Source: Echinimonas agarilytica
Lineage (GTDB): Bacteria > Pseudomonadota > Gammaproteobacteria > Enterobacterales > Neiellaceae
Length of the DNA stretch: 64,000 nucleotides
Reading direction: 5' to 3'
Assembly: GCF_023703465.1 (NCBI RefSeq)
Contig: NZ_JAMQGP010000002.1
Span: 124,001-188,000 of the forward strand
The notes under the pieces are model-generated. The model was not told the origin of the DNA and made no database searches. It saw nothing but the letters and a program-made list of their open reading frames with translations. The position numbers and the translations under genes are program-made. Below, piece by piece: positions 51,576-60,721 of the stretch (within the stretch, counting starts at the first letter, position 1; each line of letters opens with the position of its first letter).

Positions 51576-52901
51576 ATGACATTTTTTAATACAAAATTAG
51601 CTAAAACACCTCCGATGGGTTGGAACAGCTGGGACTGTTTCAGCGTGACTGTGACTGAGGAAGAAGTAAAAGCGAATGCTGACTTTGTGGCTAAACACCT
51701 AAAGCAATATGGTTGGGAATACATCGTGGTCGACCTGGCGTGGTTTGCACCAGGTGCAGAGCATGATAACTACAAGAACTTCAATATTCCGCAGGTCATT
51801 GACGATTATGGTCGTTTGATTCCTGATGTGGAAAAATTCCCATCATCAGCGGGTGGCAAAGGCTTCAAGCCTTTAGCGGAATATGTACATAGCTTGGGGC
51901 TTAAGTTTGGTATTCACATTATGCGTGGTTTGCCGATGCAAGCCGCTGAAGCTAAAACGCCAGTGAAGGGCACAGACCTTACTGCGGATCAAATTTCTTA
52001 CGATCGTGAACGTTGCCCTTGGTACAACAGCTTATTAACGTTGAACTTCTCACAGCCTGGCGCGCAAGAGTATTACAACTCGTGTTTAGAAATGTATGCC
52101 GAGTGGGGCGTTGATTACATCAAAGCTGATGACCTCAATGCTTGGCATGCGGTTGATAACAGCGATGGCTCGCCAACGGGTGAAGGTTCTCCGTACCGTA
52201 TTGATGATATTGAAGGTTTAAGCCGCGCTATTCGTAACAGCGGCCGCGATATTGTCTTCAGTTTGTCGCCGGGTGGCCCAGAGACGACTATCGTCAACCA
52301 TTTGCGCAAGAACGCAAACTTGTGGCGTATCTCAGCTGATTTCTGGGATGAGTGGGGCTCACTCAAAACTCAAATGAATCGCTGCGCGACTTGGGCCCCA
52401 TTTGCGACTGAGGGTCACTGGCCTGATGCCGATATGCTGCCGATTGGTGATTTGCCACGTGGCGAATCAGGTGGTCAAAATCGTGTGAGTAACTTTAATT
52501 CGGAAGAACTTCATACCTTAATTTCTATGTGGTGCTTGTGTCGTTCACCACTCATGATGGGATGTAATCTGCCAAATACCGACGAAGAGACCATTAAAGT
52601 TCTTTCTAACGGTGATGTGATGGCGATTAACCAAGCCTCTAAAGACAATCGCCAAATCATCAAAACAGATGACATCACTGTGTGGCGCGCAACCGCGCAA
52701 GACGGCTCTGCTGAATATGTTGGCATTTTCAACATTTCTGAATCTGAACAAAGCGGCGAATTTGACGTTGCTGATTTAGAGCTTACAAATGCGGCCAATG
52801 CAGTAGAACTTTGGGGGCGTTACGAAGCAAATACATCAGACAGCAAAGTCGCTTACAGCGTGAAGCCTCATGATGTTGTTTTACTGAAAATTGAAGCGTA
52901 A
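51576..52901 (+). CDS. GH27 alpha-galactosidase
   Basis: A 441-residue GH27 enzyme without a signal peptide, hence probably cytoplasmic. The family opening TPPMGWNSWDCF is present. The nucleophile is Asp185 in YIKADD (usual KYD replaced by KAD), and the acid/base candidate is Asp255 in WRISADFWDEW. The substrate-site WADADMLPIG-type block appears as WPDADMLPIG. GH27 also includes beta-L-arabinopyranosidases and isomaltodextranases, so the exact sugar is uncertain. With GalM, an SSS symporter and a sulfatase nearby, release of galactose from an algal galactan is the best reading. Confidence 0.9.
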   Translation: MTFFNTKLAKTPPMGWNSWDCFSVTVTEEEVKANADFVAKHLKQYGWEYIVVDLAWFAPGAEHDNYKNFNIPQVIDDYGRLIPDVEKFPSSAGGKGFKPLAEYVHSLGLKFGIHIMRGLPMQAAEAKTPVKGTDLTADQISYDRERCPWYNSLLTLNFSQPGAQEYYNSCLEMYAEWGVDYIKADDLNAWHAVDNSDGSPTGEGSPYRIDDIEGLSRAIRNSGRDIVFSLSPGGPETTIVNHLRKNANLWRISADFWDEWGSLKTQMNRCATWAPFATEGHWPDADMLPIGDLPRGESGGQNRVSNFNSEELHTLISMWCLCRSPLMMGCNLPNTDEETIKVLSNGDVMAINQASKDNRQIIKTDDITVWRATAQDGSAEYVGIFNISESEQSGEFDVADLELTNAANAVELWGRYEANTSDSKVAYSVKPHDVVLLKIEA

Positions 52902-52953
52902 TTGAACACTATTAAATTCGCTTAAAAGTAGTACAGCAAGCTAGGAGTTGATG

Positions 52954-54780
52954 ATGTACGTGAAAAAAATCTCCACCTTCGTGGGGCTCGTCGGGATGAC
53001 TGGCTTGCTGCTTTTAGGGTGTAGTCATGAGCCTTCTATGAAGGCATCCAATACCGTGAATACTTACTCTAACCCGTCTGCGTCAGTTGTGGCGCAGTCG
53101 GCCATTTATAATGTTTCTGCGGACGATACCGCGTTGATCGTATACGAATCGACGCCACCGAAGGAACGACTTTGTCGCCGTCATGGTTGTGACGGTGCAG
53201 ATACCGCTCGCGAACAAAAGAGGACCATGGCGTGGAGTCATTTCTCTTTTGCTGGGCATGCCACAGTCAATGTCAGCAAAAGCCAAGTTCAAGGTGAGCT
53301 CAAAGACATCATTATTCGCCCGTCTCGCGGTGAAGGTGTTGATTACGACATCATTAGTAAAAATTTAGAGCAGGCTTCAATTGTTATCGAAGTGCTCAAA
53401 ACCAATGCAAAACTCTCGGTGGAATTTATTGATGACCGTTATTTAGAGTTTCGCCAAATTCCACTTGATCCATTATTGATTTTTGCTGACCAACTTGAAT
53501 CCGAAGATCATGCTTCAATTCCTGACCCCGCTGCTAAAAGTACGTACCTGGTGAAGAATGGATCGGCATTCTCTCGCGAAATCGCTGCTACAAAAAAGGC
53601 CGTTTACTTTGAGCCGGGTGTCCATGAACTTGGTTATTGGGAAGTGCCTGAATCGGTCATGCAGGTTTATTTGGCAGGTGGTTCATATGTTAAGGGAGCT
53701 ATTAATTCTGCGCTGGAGCACAAACGTTTCCAAAAAGGCTTTACGGTCAATGGTCGAGGCATTTTATCTGGCGAAGCATTCCCATGGCGTCCCAATAAGA
53801 AAAAGCAGGGTAAAGAAAGCTGCTTGGATGAACATGGTGATGCATTTGACTGTTGGTTTGATGGCGTGAAAATGCTGCAACTGGGTACTGACAAATTCGT
53901 ATTTGAAGGCGTTACTATTGTGAATGCGCCACACTATGTAATTTCTGGATTCCGAGACGACAACATTGCTTGGAATGCACATACGCCGCAAGGTGATGAT
54001 GACCCCAAAAATGACGCTCTTGGAGAAGGCTTATTCTCAGAAGAAGACAGCTACTCCGGTGTAATGAGTAACTTCAAAGTCTTGGGGAATTGGCGCTGGA
54101 ATGGCGACGGAGCGGCAATTTTAACGAATACCACTATCGAAGATTGCTTTATCTCGCCATTTGATGATGCCTTCAAAACATATTCTGACGGCGGCGTGGT
54201 GAAAGATTGTGTGATTTGGCAAACCGACAATGGTGCTGTTTTTCAATTTGGTTGGTATCCCAAAAACATCGACGGTTTACTGGTCGATAATATGGACTTA
54301 ATCCATGCGGAGTGGACCGGTCGGAATCAGAATTGGGGCATTTTTAACTTCGCTGATCGAGGGGGTGATCGAGGCCCCACAGATCGAGTGTTCTGGTTAG
54401 AAAACTCAGTATTTAAGAATATCTATACCGAAGGCCCAATTACGCGAGTCATTGCTTTAGAGAATGCAGTGGTGAAGCAACAAGGCTTCCGCAATTTGGT
54501 ATTTGAGAATATTCAGATTGAGCATTTAGTCACAGATAAAGAAGCAAAGTCGTTGCAGAAAGAAGGTAACGGCACCCTCGATACTGTGAAAAAAGATTGG
54601 TTTGGATATCCTGTTGGAAGACCAACCAATATCCTCCATGACGCTAGCAACAAAGGCCATATCAGCGATATTACAATTCGTGGTTTAGTTGTGGATGGTC
54701 AAACAATTAATCAAACGAACGCCCAGACATTAGGTCAGTTTACACTGATTGGTGATGACAACATGGTGGTGTTCGAATAA
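52954..54780 (+). CDS. GH49-like right-handed beta-helix glycosidase lipoprotein
   Basis: A 608-residue lipoprotein (signal with LLLLGC). The central part has the parallel beta-helix look of GH28/GH49 enzymes. Blocks YFEPGVHELGYWEVPE, VYLAGGSYVKGAI, GRGILSGEAFPW and FDDAFKTYSDGG followed by FQFGW strongly recall the GH49 dextranase/isopullulanase family, including the Asp-Asp pair. The substrate cannot be dextran for certain; a sulfated alpha-galactan or other algal polymer fits the neighbouring GH27 and sulfatase. The GGAG site places the start at one of two consecutive ATGs (52951 or 52954). Confidence 0.68.
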   Translation: MYVKKISTFVGLVGMTGLLLLGCSHEPSMKASNTVNTYSNPSASVVAQSAIYNVSADDTALIVYESTPPKERLCRRHGCDGADTAREQKRTMAWSHFSFAGHATVNVSKSQVQGELKDIIIRPSRGEGVDYDIISKNLEQASIVIEVLKTNAKLSVEFIDDRYLEFRQIPLDPLLIFADQLESEDHASIPDPAAKSTYLVKNGSAFSREIAATKKAVYFEPGVHELGYWEVPESVMQVYLAGGSYVKGAINSALEHKRFQKGFTVNGRGILSGEAFPWRPNKKKQGKESCLDEHGDAFDCWFDGVKMLQLGTDKFVFEGVTIVNAPHYVISGFRDDNIAWNAHTPQGDDDPKNDALGEGLFSEEDSYSGVMSNFKVLGNWRWNGDGAAILTNTTIEDCFISPFDDAFKTYSDGGVVKDCVIWQTDNGAVFQFGWYPKNIDGLLVDNMDLIHAEWTGRNQNWGIFNFADRGGDRGPTDRVFWLENSVFKNIYTEGPITRVIALENAVVKQQGFRNLVFENIQIEHLVTDKEAKSLQKEGNGTLDTVKKDWFGYPVGRPTNILHDASNKGHISDITIRGLVVDGQTINQTNAQTLGQFTLIGDDNMVVFE

Positions 54781-54834
54781 TTCAGTTTGCGGGGCATGTT
54801 CTTGATGCTTCGCTTATTTTCTTGGAGCATTTTT

Positions 54835-56358
54835 ATGCGAGTCAACTTAACTCAAGGTATTGCACTGAGTGCAGCCTTAGTCTCTGGTTTATCATTAACA
54901 GCCTGTCAGCCATCATCGGAAACTACCGCTAGCGCTGCGCCTAAAGTAAGCGTTGAAACGGAATCAAAAGTCACCTCAACAACCGATAAGCGCCCAAACA
55001 TTGTGTTCATTTTGGCGGATGATATGGGCTACGGCGATTTATCCGTGAATGGTCAGGCCAATTTTACGACGCCTAACCTTGATGAAATGGCCGCTCAAGG
55101 TATCAATTTCACAAACTTCTATGCCGGTTCTGCGGTGTGTGGTCCATCTCGCAGTGTACTTATGACAGGGCAACACGTCGGAAATACACCGATTCGAGCC
55201 AATCAAATGGCGGTGAAAAGTAAGTTCGGCTCACATAGTCGTACGTTGTTGAAAGATGAATTGACGGTGGCAAATGTATTGCAAGATGCAGGCTATCAAA
55301 CGGCACTCATTGGTAAGTGGGGCTTGGGTGAAATTGATGATGAGGGACATCCGAACGATCAAGGCTTTGATTACTTTTACGGATATACCAATCACATTCA
55401 CGCACACAACCATTACCCAGATTATTTATGGCGTAATAAAGAAAAAGTAGAACTTAAGAACGAAGTGATCGAAGCCGATTGCGATTATTGTGCCGGTTTT
55501 GGGCATCGAGGCGAGATCACACCGCTCGACAAACGTTTTGAATATTCAGATGACCTCATCAGAGATGAGTCGATTGCATATTTAAAGCAAGCTGCACAGA
55601 AAGACGAGCCATTTTTCTTGTTCGTATCTTTAGTTTCTCCACATGCTAACAATGAAGCGGAAACAGTTGACTGGGCGCATGGATTAGAAGTGCCGAGTAC
55701 TGCTTCATTTGATCATGAAGATTGGCCAGATACCGCAAAATCCTACGCAGCGATGGTCGAGCATATTGATAACTCAGTAGGTGCGATTAAAGCCCAGATC
55801 AAAGCATTAGGTCTTGATGACAATACAATCGTCATGTTTACCGCCGACAACGGCCCACATGAAGAAGGCGGAAACGACCCATCTTTCCACAACTCAAATG
55901 GAGACAATAGAGGCTTAAAACGCTACCTATACGAAGGTGGAATTCGCATGCCAACTCTTGCTTGGGGTCCTGGTTTGGTGCCCGAAGGCATTGTATCAGA
56001 GCATATTGGCTACTTTGGTGACTTTATGGCAACCGCAGCAGAAGTAGCTGGCGTTGATGTTCCAGCCAATACTGATTCAGTGAGCTTTTTACCCGTGTTA
56101 AAAGGTGATGCTGAGAAGCAAAAAGAGCATGAATATCTATATTGGGAATTCTATGAGCACATTACTCAGCAAGCTGTAAGAATGGGGAAATGGAAAGCCA
56201 TTCGCATTCCTATGGTGACCGGTCCCATTGCTTTGTACGATATGGAAGCGGACCGAGCAGAAAGCACAGATGTTGCAGTGCAGCACCCTGAAGTTGTTGC
56301 ACGTATTGCTGAAATCATGAATGAGAATCATGTACCATCGCCACTTTGGATTTACTAA
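54835..56358 (+). CDS. Formylglycine-dependent sulfatase (family S1), lipoprotein
   Basis: A 507-residue sulfatase with signal peptide and lipobox LTAC. ATG 54835 has a GGAG site; an in-frame ATG 48 bases upstream would mask the signal. The active-site motif CGPSR (Cys102, to be converted to formylglycine) follows the metal-binding NIVFILADDMGYGD; GKWGLG and TADNGPHEEGG complete the set. The pattern resembles N-acetylgalactosamine-6-sulfatase and arylsulfatases acting on sulfated algal galactans. It is 54 bases after the GH49-like gene. No formylglycine-generating enzyme is in the window. Confidence 0.9.
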   Translation: MRVNLTQGIALSAALVSGLSLTACQPSSETTASAAPKVSVETESKVTSTTDKRPNIVFILADDMGYGDLSVNGQANFTTPNLDEMAAQGINFTNFYAGSAVCGPSRSVLMTGQHVGNTPIRANQMAVKSKFGSHSRTLLKDELTVANVLQDAGYQTALIGKWGLGEIDDEGHPNDQGFDYFYGYTNHIHAHNHYPDYLWRNKEKVELKNEVIEADCDYCAGFGHRGEITPLDKRFEYSDDLIRDESIAYLKQAAQKDEPFFLFVSLVSPHANNEAETVDWAHGLEVPSTASFDHEDWPDTAKSYAAMVEHIDNSVGAIKAQIKALGLDDNTIVMFTADNGPHEEGGNDPSFHNSNGDNRGLKRYLYEGGIRMPTLAWGPGLVPEGIVSEHIGYFGDFMATAAEVAGVDVPANTDSVSFLPVLKGDAEKQKEHEYLYWEFYEHITQQAVRMGKWKAIRIPMVTGPIALYDMEADRAESTDVAVQHPEVVARIAEIMNENHVPSPLWIY

Positions 56359-56382
56359 CGAGCGGCTTTTAAACTTTCGTAA

Positions 56383-56424
56383 ACAATAACAGCGACTTAG
56401 TATTTTTAAGCTCGCTGTTATTGT
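56383..56424 (+). terminator. Hairpin after sulfatase gene
   Basis: A perfect 13-bp stem (ACAATAACAGCGA with TCGCTGTTATTGT) around a 16-nt loop lies 25 bases after the stop. Only a weak T-run (GTTT) follows, but position and strength suit the end of the sugar cluster. Confidence 0.6.
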
Positions 56425-56428
56425 GTTT

Positions 56429-56447
56429 GATAGTGATAATGAGAAGG
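56429..56447. promoter_or_regulatory. Possible Fur box upstream of bacterioferritin pair
   Basis: GATAGTGATAATGAGAAG resembles two of the three GATAAT hexamers of the Fur consensus, with one mismatch in the first twelve bases and a poor third hexamer. It lies about 110 bases before the first bfr start. Iron-linked control of bacterioferritin is biologically expected but can be direct or indirect. Confidence 0.45.
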
Positions 56448-56556
56448 TTTATCGTTATTAAGTGTATGAAATAAAACGTTTTTTCTTGTTCTTGGTCAAT
56501 TCCTCGACTAAACTTTGGCAAGCTTATTGTCCATTGATAGGCCTCGAGGAGGCACC

Positions 56557-57021
56557 ATGCAAGGCAACAAAGAAGTATTACAGGCACTCAACAAGGTGCT
56601 GACGACTGAACTTACGTCTATTAACCAGTTTTTCCTACACGCTCGTATGTATAAAAACTGGGGATTTTCAGCACTGAATAGCGCTGCTTATAAAAAATCC
56701 ATCAAGGATATGAAGCAAGCGGATGAGCTGATTGAACGCATTCTATTTTTGGAAGGCCTTCCGAATTTACAAAAACTTGGGCACCTCCGGATCGGAGAAG
56801 ATACCGAAGAAATGCTTAGCTGCGACATGACGTTTGAACTGGAACAATTACCAGTGCTGCGTGAAGCGATTGCTTTGTGTGAAGAGCAAGCTGATTTTGT
56901 ATCGCGTCAATTGCTAGAAGAAATACTCGAACATGAAGAAGAGTATGTGGATTGGATTGAAACGCAGCAGCATCAAATCCAAGCACTCGGACTTGAAAAA
57001 TATCTACAAGCTCAACTGTGA
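56557..57021 (+). CDS. bfr: Bacterioferritin, haem-binding subunit with degenerate ferroxidase site
   Basis: A 154-residue bacterioferritin subunit (start ATG 56557, GAGGAGG site). The axial haem ligand Met52 is kept. Ferroxidase positions compare with E. coli Bfr as follows: Glu18, Glu94 and Glu127 kept, but Glu51 is Asp, His54 is Gln and His130 is Tyr, so the di-iron centre is probably inactive. It most likely co-assembles with the neighbouring subunit, which has the opposite pattern. Such two-subunit bacterioferritins are known in Neisseria and Pseudomonas. The pair is separated by 24 bases. Confidence 0.92.
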   Translation: MQGNKEVLQALNKVLTTELTSINQFFLHARMYKNWGFSALNSAAYKKSIKDMKQADELIERILFLEGLPNLQKLGHLRIGEDTEEMLSCDMTFELEQLPVLREAIALCEEQADFVSRQLLEEILEHEEEYVDWIETQQHQIQALGLEKYLQAQL

Positions 57022-57045
57022 GCAAGAACCTGACGGAGATTAATC

Positions 57046-57513
57046 ATGAAAGGTAACGCCAACGTTATTGATGCTTTAAATCGTCTGCTTGCGGCTGAGT
57101 TAGCTGCGATGGACCAATACTTTATTCACTCTGAAATGTATGCAGATTGGGGTCTTACAAAGCTTTACGATCGCATCTCTCATGAGTTTGATGATGAAAA
57201 AGGGCATGCAAAGCTTCTTATCGAACGTATTTTATTCCTTGAAGGTACGCCTTGCATGACGAAGCGAGATCCCCTGCGGATTGGTAGTGCAGTGCCTGAA
57301 ATGCTCGAAGCTGATTTGCAGCTTGAGTATGATGTGGCGGCAGCGCTGCGTGACACTATTGAAATGTGTGAGAAAGAACGCGACTATCAAACTCGGAACA
57401 TTCTCGGAACCTTGCTTGAAGACACCGAACAAGACCATGCCTATTGGCTAGAGCAACAGCTGGGTTTGATCAAGCGCATTGGATTAGAAAACTACCAACA
57501 GTCCATGCTTTAG
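57046..57513 (+). CDS. bfr: Bacterioferritin, ferroxidase subunit without haem ligand
   Basis: A 155-residue subunit with ferroxidase ligands Glu18, Glu51, His54, Glu94 and an ExxH pair (Glu128/His131, shifted by one residue through a local insertion also seen in Neisseria BfrA). Position 52 is Lys instead of Met, so this subunit cannot supply the haem ligand. It oxidises Fe(II) and loads the mineral core; the partner upstream provides haem for iron release. A GGAG site precedes the ATG, and a strong terminator follows. Confidence 0.92.
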   Translation: MKGNANVIDALNRLLAAELAAMDQYFIHSEMYADWGLTKLYDRISHEFDDEKGHAKLLIERILFLEGTPCMTKRDPLRIGSAVPEMLEADLQLEYDVAAALRDTIEMCEKERDYQTRNILGTLLEDTEQDHAYWLEQQLGLIKRIGLENYQQSML

Positions 57514-57531
57514 TCACGCGCTTAAACGCAG

Positions 57532-57559
57532 AAAACGCGCCGTTTGGCGCGTTTTTTTT
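57532..57559 (+). terminator. Rho-independent terminator after bacterioferritin operon
   Basis: AAAACGCGCC and GGCGCGTTTT flank a 4-nt loop, with a T-run of about eight. It is 18 bases after the second stop; the next gene is convergent. Confidence 0.9.
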
Positions 57560-57573
57560 AGATTGCTGAAAAC

Positions 57574-60312
57574 TCAAGATTCAATTTGAACCGTGGGTTT
57601 AATTAGTTTGTAAAGTTCTCCCGCTGGCATTGGTTTGTAAAACAAGTAGCCCTGAGCCAAATCACAACCTAATGAGCGGCTGTATTCGGCTTGTTCAATT
57701 GTTTCGATTCCTTCAACTACGATCTTCATATCGAGTCGATGCCCGACGTTTACAATGGCCTCCATGATCGCTTGGTCTTTCGGATTGTGCGGAGCTTCCA
57801 CCACAAAGCTGCGGTCTATTTTCAAATTTTGCACAGGGAATAATTTAAGGTAACTGAGTGAGGAGTAACCTGTTCCAAAATCATCAATTGAAATTTCCAT
57901 GCCGGCATTTCGAAACAGCATGATTTTTCCGAGCATATCACTATCGGCACTGATCAAAACATTTTCCGTCAGCTCTATACCAATGTCTCTTGGGGTAAGT
58001 CCATGATCAGAAAGTGTTTGAGTGAGACCTTCGAAGAAATGACTGTGATGTACTTGTTTGCCCGACACATTGATATCAATACGAAGATCTTTAATTCCTA
58101 AACTGCGCCATTTAGCAACTTGTCGGCAAGCAGCCTTAATAACCCACTGGCCTATGCGAATGATTAAATCTGAGCGCTCAGCTACCGGTATAAACTCGCC
58201 CGGTGATGTCCACGAGTCAGGTGATGTAGGAGTCCAGCGCAGGAGCGCTTCGCAAGATACAATTTCTTCAGTATTCAGGTTAATCTGAGGTTGGTAGACC
58301 AGTGCGAATTCGTCATGTTCAAGCGACTGACGTAAACACGTAGCAATTTCGCGCTGACGCTTTAGCTGTTCATTCATGGACTGTGCAAAAAATCGATAGC
58401 GATTTCGGCCCGAATCTTTGGCTTGATACATGGCCGCATCTGCATTTTTTAACAGTTCATTCCCAGTGTCTCCGTCATCAGGGTATACCGAAATTCCGAT
58501 ACTGGCGGTCACATAGACTTCTTGTTCGAATAGCCTAAATGTGCGTTCGAATTCCGACATTAGCTTATCAGAAACCGATTCGATGCTTTCTCTGTCATGA
58601 AGGTTGGGTAACACGACAATGAACTCATCACCACCGAAGCGAGACAATGTATCGTATTGTCGCAAATGAATACGCAGCCGCTCTGCGACTTGTTCCAGTA
58701 ATGAGTCGCCCGCATTGTGACCCATAGTGTCATTGATTTCTTTAAATAAATCGAGATCAATAAAGAGCACGGCCAGTTGATGATCAAAACGTTTGGCCTC
58801 GCTGATCCTGCGTTTGAGTTCTTCTTCTAGAAAGCGTCTATTAGGCAAGTTTGTCAACAGATCTAATGTTGCCATACGCTTCAATTCAGTAGCGGCTCTG
58901 TGTTGTGCTGTTAGATCGACATCAACACAAAACATTTCGGGGCTGTCAGTGTCTTCTCGAAGCATGACATGGCTGGAAAATACCGGCACAAGATGCCCGT
59001 TCTTGTGACGCAACTGTATCTCCGAAGCGGGGATTTCATCGCCCAGATGAATCCATTTTTTATGGGCTTCAATCACTCTCAAGCGCATTTCATCGGGAAT
59101 AATTAAATCTTCGAGCCGTTGTCCTAACGCTTCATTTTTACCGTAGCCATAAATTTTGGTGCTTGCATCGTTCCAATAAATTACCTCTCGATTACGGTTA
59201 TAGCCTTGTACCGCTACCGATGGTAATGATTCAATTAATTGTCTAAAGCGACGTTCATTTTCACGGTATTCTTGTTCAGCAAGCTTTCGTCTGGAGACGT
59301 CTCTTAGGGTGCCGCAAATTCTCAACACGCTGTGATTGAGCGGATTATGTTCAACGACTTTTCCTGTACCTTCACACCAAATCCAATTGCCGTCTTGGTG
59401 ACGCATTCGGTATTCCAGCGAGTATGCGTCACGGCTCTCAATGCACCGATTAATGAGCTGCTGCACTAAACCATAATCATCGGGATGAATGCGTCCCATG
59501 ACATCTTCAATGGTTAAATTTAATTGGCTGGCAGGTAGCCCCAAAAATGCTGCCCACCGCTGATTTATTTGATAGTTGCCATTGGTGTAATCCCAATCGT
59601 AGTAACCCAACTCTCCGCCATCAATGACGTGTTGAAGTTGTTTCGCACTGAGTCGCGATGTCGCTTCGGTTTCTTCTAAATGAGAACGGTGAATCATTTG
59701 TTGCAGCGTATAGCGTCGTATCACAACTACACAAATGGCGGTAGTGAGCAGTACAATTGCAATAAGGCCTAATTGTCTGTCGTAATACGCATTAATTTGC
59801 TCTTTGATCTGTGTACTTAAAGAAACTTCTAATTGTTCAAGTTGCTGCGACAGCTTGTTAGATAGCATTGAAAATTGAGGGTAGTCCCAATTTGCGGATT
59901 GATTACTACTGTCGTAATACTGAACGATACTTAACATCGACTCTAAGGTGATGTAACTGGTTCGAATGTCGGTTCTAATTGATTCTTTCTCAATTTGAGG
60001 TAAGTGAACCCCCCAAGCCGAACCGCCATTTAGCATGGCCTCTAAATAGTTTTTGGCCTGAAGCAAAGAACTCACCGCCTCCCCACTCGATTGGTTAGTG
60101 CGATTTGCAGCCTCCATGAGTAAATTCGCTTTAGTGACTTCTTTGTGAACTTTGGCTGTGGCTTCAACTAAATTGGAAGCGCGAACCATTGTGTCCATGC
60201 TTAAGTTTGTACTGAAATAAATTCCGGCACATAAAAGACAGCCGAAAACAATGACTATCCATTCTTTATATGATAACCAGCTGACGTTGGTCATTTCATG
60301 ATTTACCGGCAT
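57574..60312 (-). CDS. Membrane PAS-PAS-GGDEF-EAL cyclic-di-GMP enzyme
   Basis: A 912-residue inner-membrane signalling protein. TM1 (about 15-32) and TM2 (about 180-197) bracket a mainly helical periplasmic sensor. Two PAS/PAC units follow (about 222-345 and 355-470), then GGDEF (about 480-635) and EAL (about 650-905). The cyclase motif RFGGDEF and an inhibitory RQYD five residues before it are intact. The EAL set is also intact: CEALLRW, ENVL, DDFGTGYSSL and KIDRSFV. Both cyclase and phosphodiesterase activity are possible. It may influence adhesin-based attachment, but no link beyond c-di-GMP knowledge is seen. Confidence 0.92.
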   Translation of the reverse strand: MPVNHEMTNVSWLSYKEWIVIVFGCLLCAGIYFSTNLSMDTMVRASNLVEATAKVHKEVTKANLLMEAANRTNQSSGEAVSSLLQAKNYLEAMLNGGSAWGVHLPQIEKESIRTDIRTSYITLESMLSIVQYYDSSNQSANWDYPQFSMLSNKLSQQLEQLEVSLSTQIKEQINAYYDRQLGLIAIVLLTTAICVVVIRRYTLQQMIHRSHLEETEATSRLSAKQLQHVIDGGELGYYDWDYTNGNYQINQRWAAFLGLPASQLNLTIEDVMGRIHPDDYGLVQQLINRCIESRDAYSLEYRMRHQDGNWIWCEGTGKVVEHNPLNHSVLRICGTLRDVSRRKLAEQEYRENERRFRQLIESLPSVAVQGYNRNREVIYWNDASTKIYGYGKNEALGQRLEDLIIPDEMRLRVIEAHKKWIHLGDEIPASEIQLRHKNGHLVPVFSSHVMLREDTDSPEMFCVDVDLTAQHRAATELKRMATLDLLTNLPNRRFLEEELKRRISEAKRFDHQLAVLFIDLDLFKEINDTMGHNAGDSLLEQVAERLRIHLRQYDTLSRFGGDEFIVVLPNLHDRESIESVSDKLMSEFERTFRLFEQEVYVTASIGISVYPDDGDTGNELLKNADAAMYQAKDSGRNRYRFFAQSMNEQLKRQREIATCLRQSLEHDEFALVYQPQINLNTEEIVSCEALLRWTPTSPDSWTSPGEFIPVAERSDLIIRIGQWVIKAACRQVAKWRSLGIKDLRIDINVSGKQVHHSHFFEGLTQTLSDHGLTPRDIGIELTENVLISADSDMLGKIMLFRNAGMEISIDDFGTGYSSLSYLKLFPVQNLKIDRSFVVEAPHNPKDQAIMEAIVNVGHRLDMKIVVEGIETIEQAEYSRSLGCDLAQGYLFYKPMPAGELYKLIKPTVQIES

Positions 60313-60721
60313 TAGATTGATTCCAGACTACATAAGTTTTGCCAAAGCAAAAAATACTCGTTTTAGAGTAACGTCGTACTTTAGCTTTCATTAGGCGTAC
60401 AGTTTATGTAAAGGATTTAAGCAAAGTAAACTAAATTACTAATGTTATTAGAGTATTCTATAATCTAGTCGATATTTCGTATGAAGCACGCAAAATAATG
60501 ACTTTATATTGCCACGTGGTGATTTTTTGACGCTGATAAATCTTGTTTTTTACGTGAAATTATAGGGTTACTGATTTAGTGAGTATGTTTTTTACTGGAG
60601 CTGAATTAAATTTCTTTAGGGGCTTAAGTTCGTCAAACTCAGCGTAAATACTCTCATTCAGAATGCCAGGCTCAACATGAAGACCTGGCATATTCTCAAC
60701 GATACAAAATTAGAGTAATAC
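60313..60721. other. AT-rich intergenic region
   Basis: No gene is seen in 409 bases between the GGDEF-EAL start and the sulfatase stop, both on the minus strand. A hairpin-like repeat (ATGCCAGG with CCTGGCAT, 60661-60692) is near the sulfatase end and may help termination, though no T-run follows. The remainder is AT-rich and probably holds the GGDEF-EAL promoter. Confidence 0.45.
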
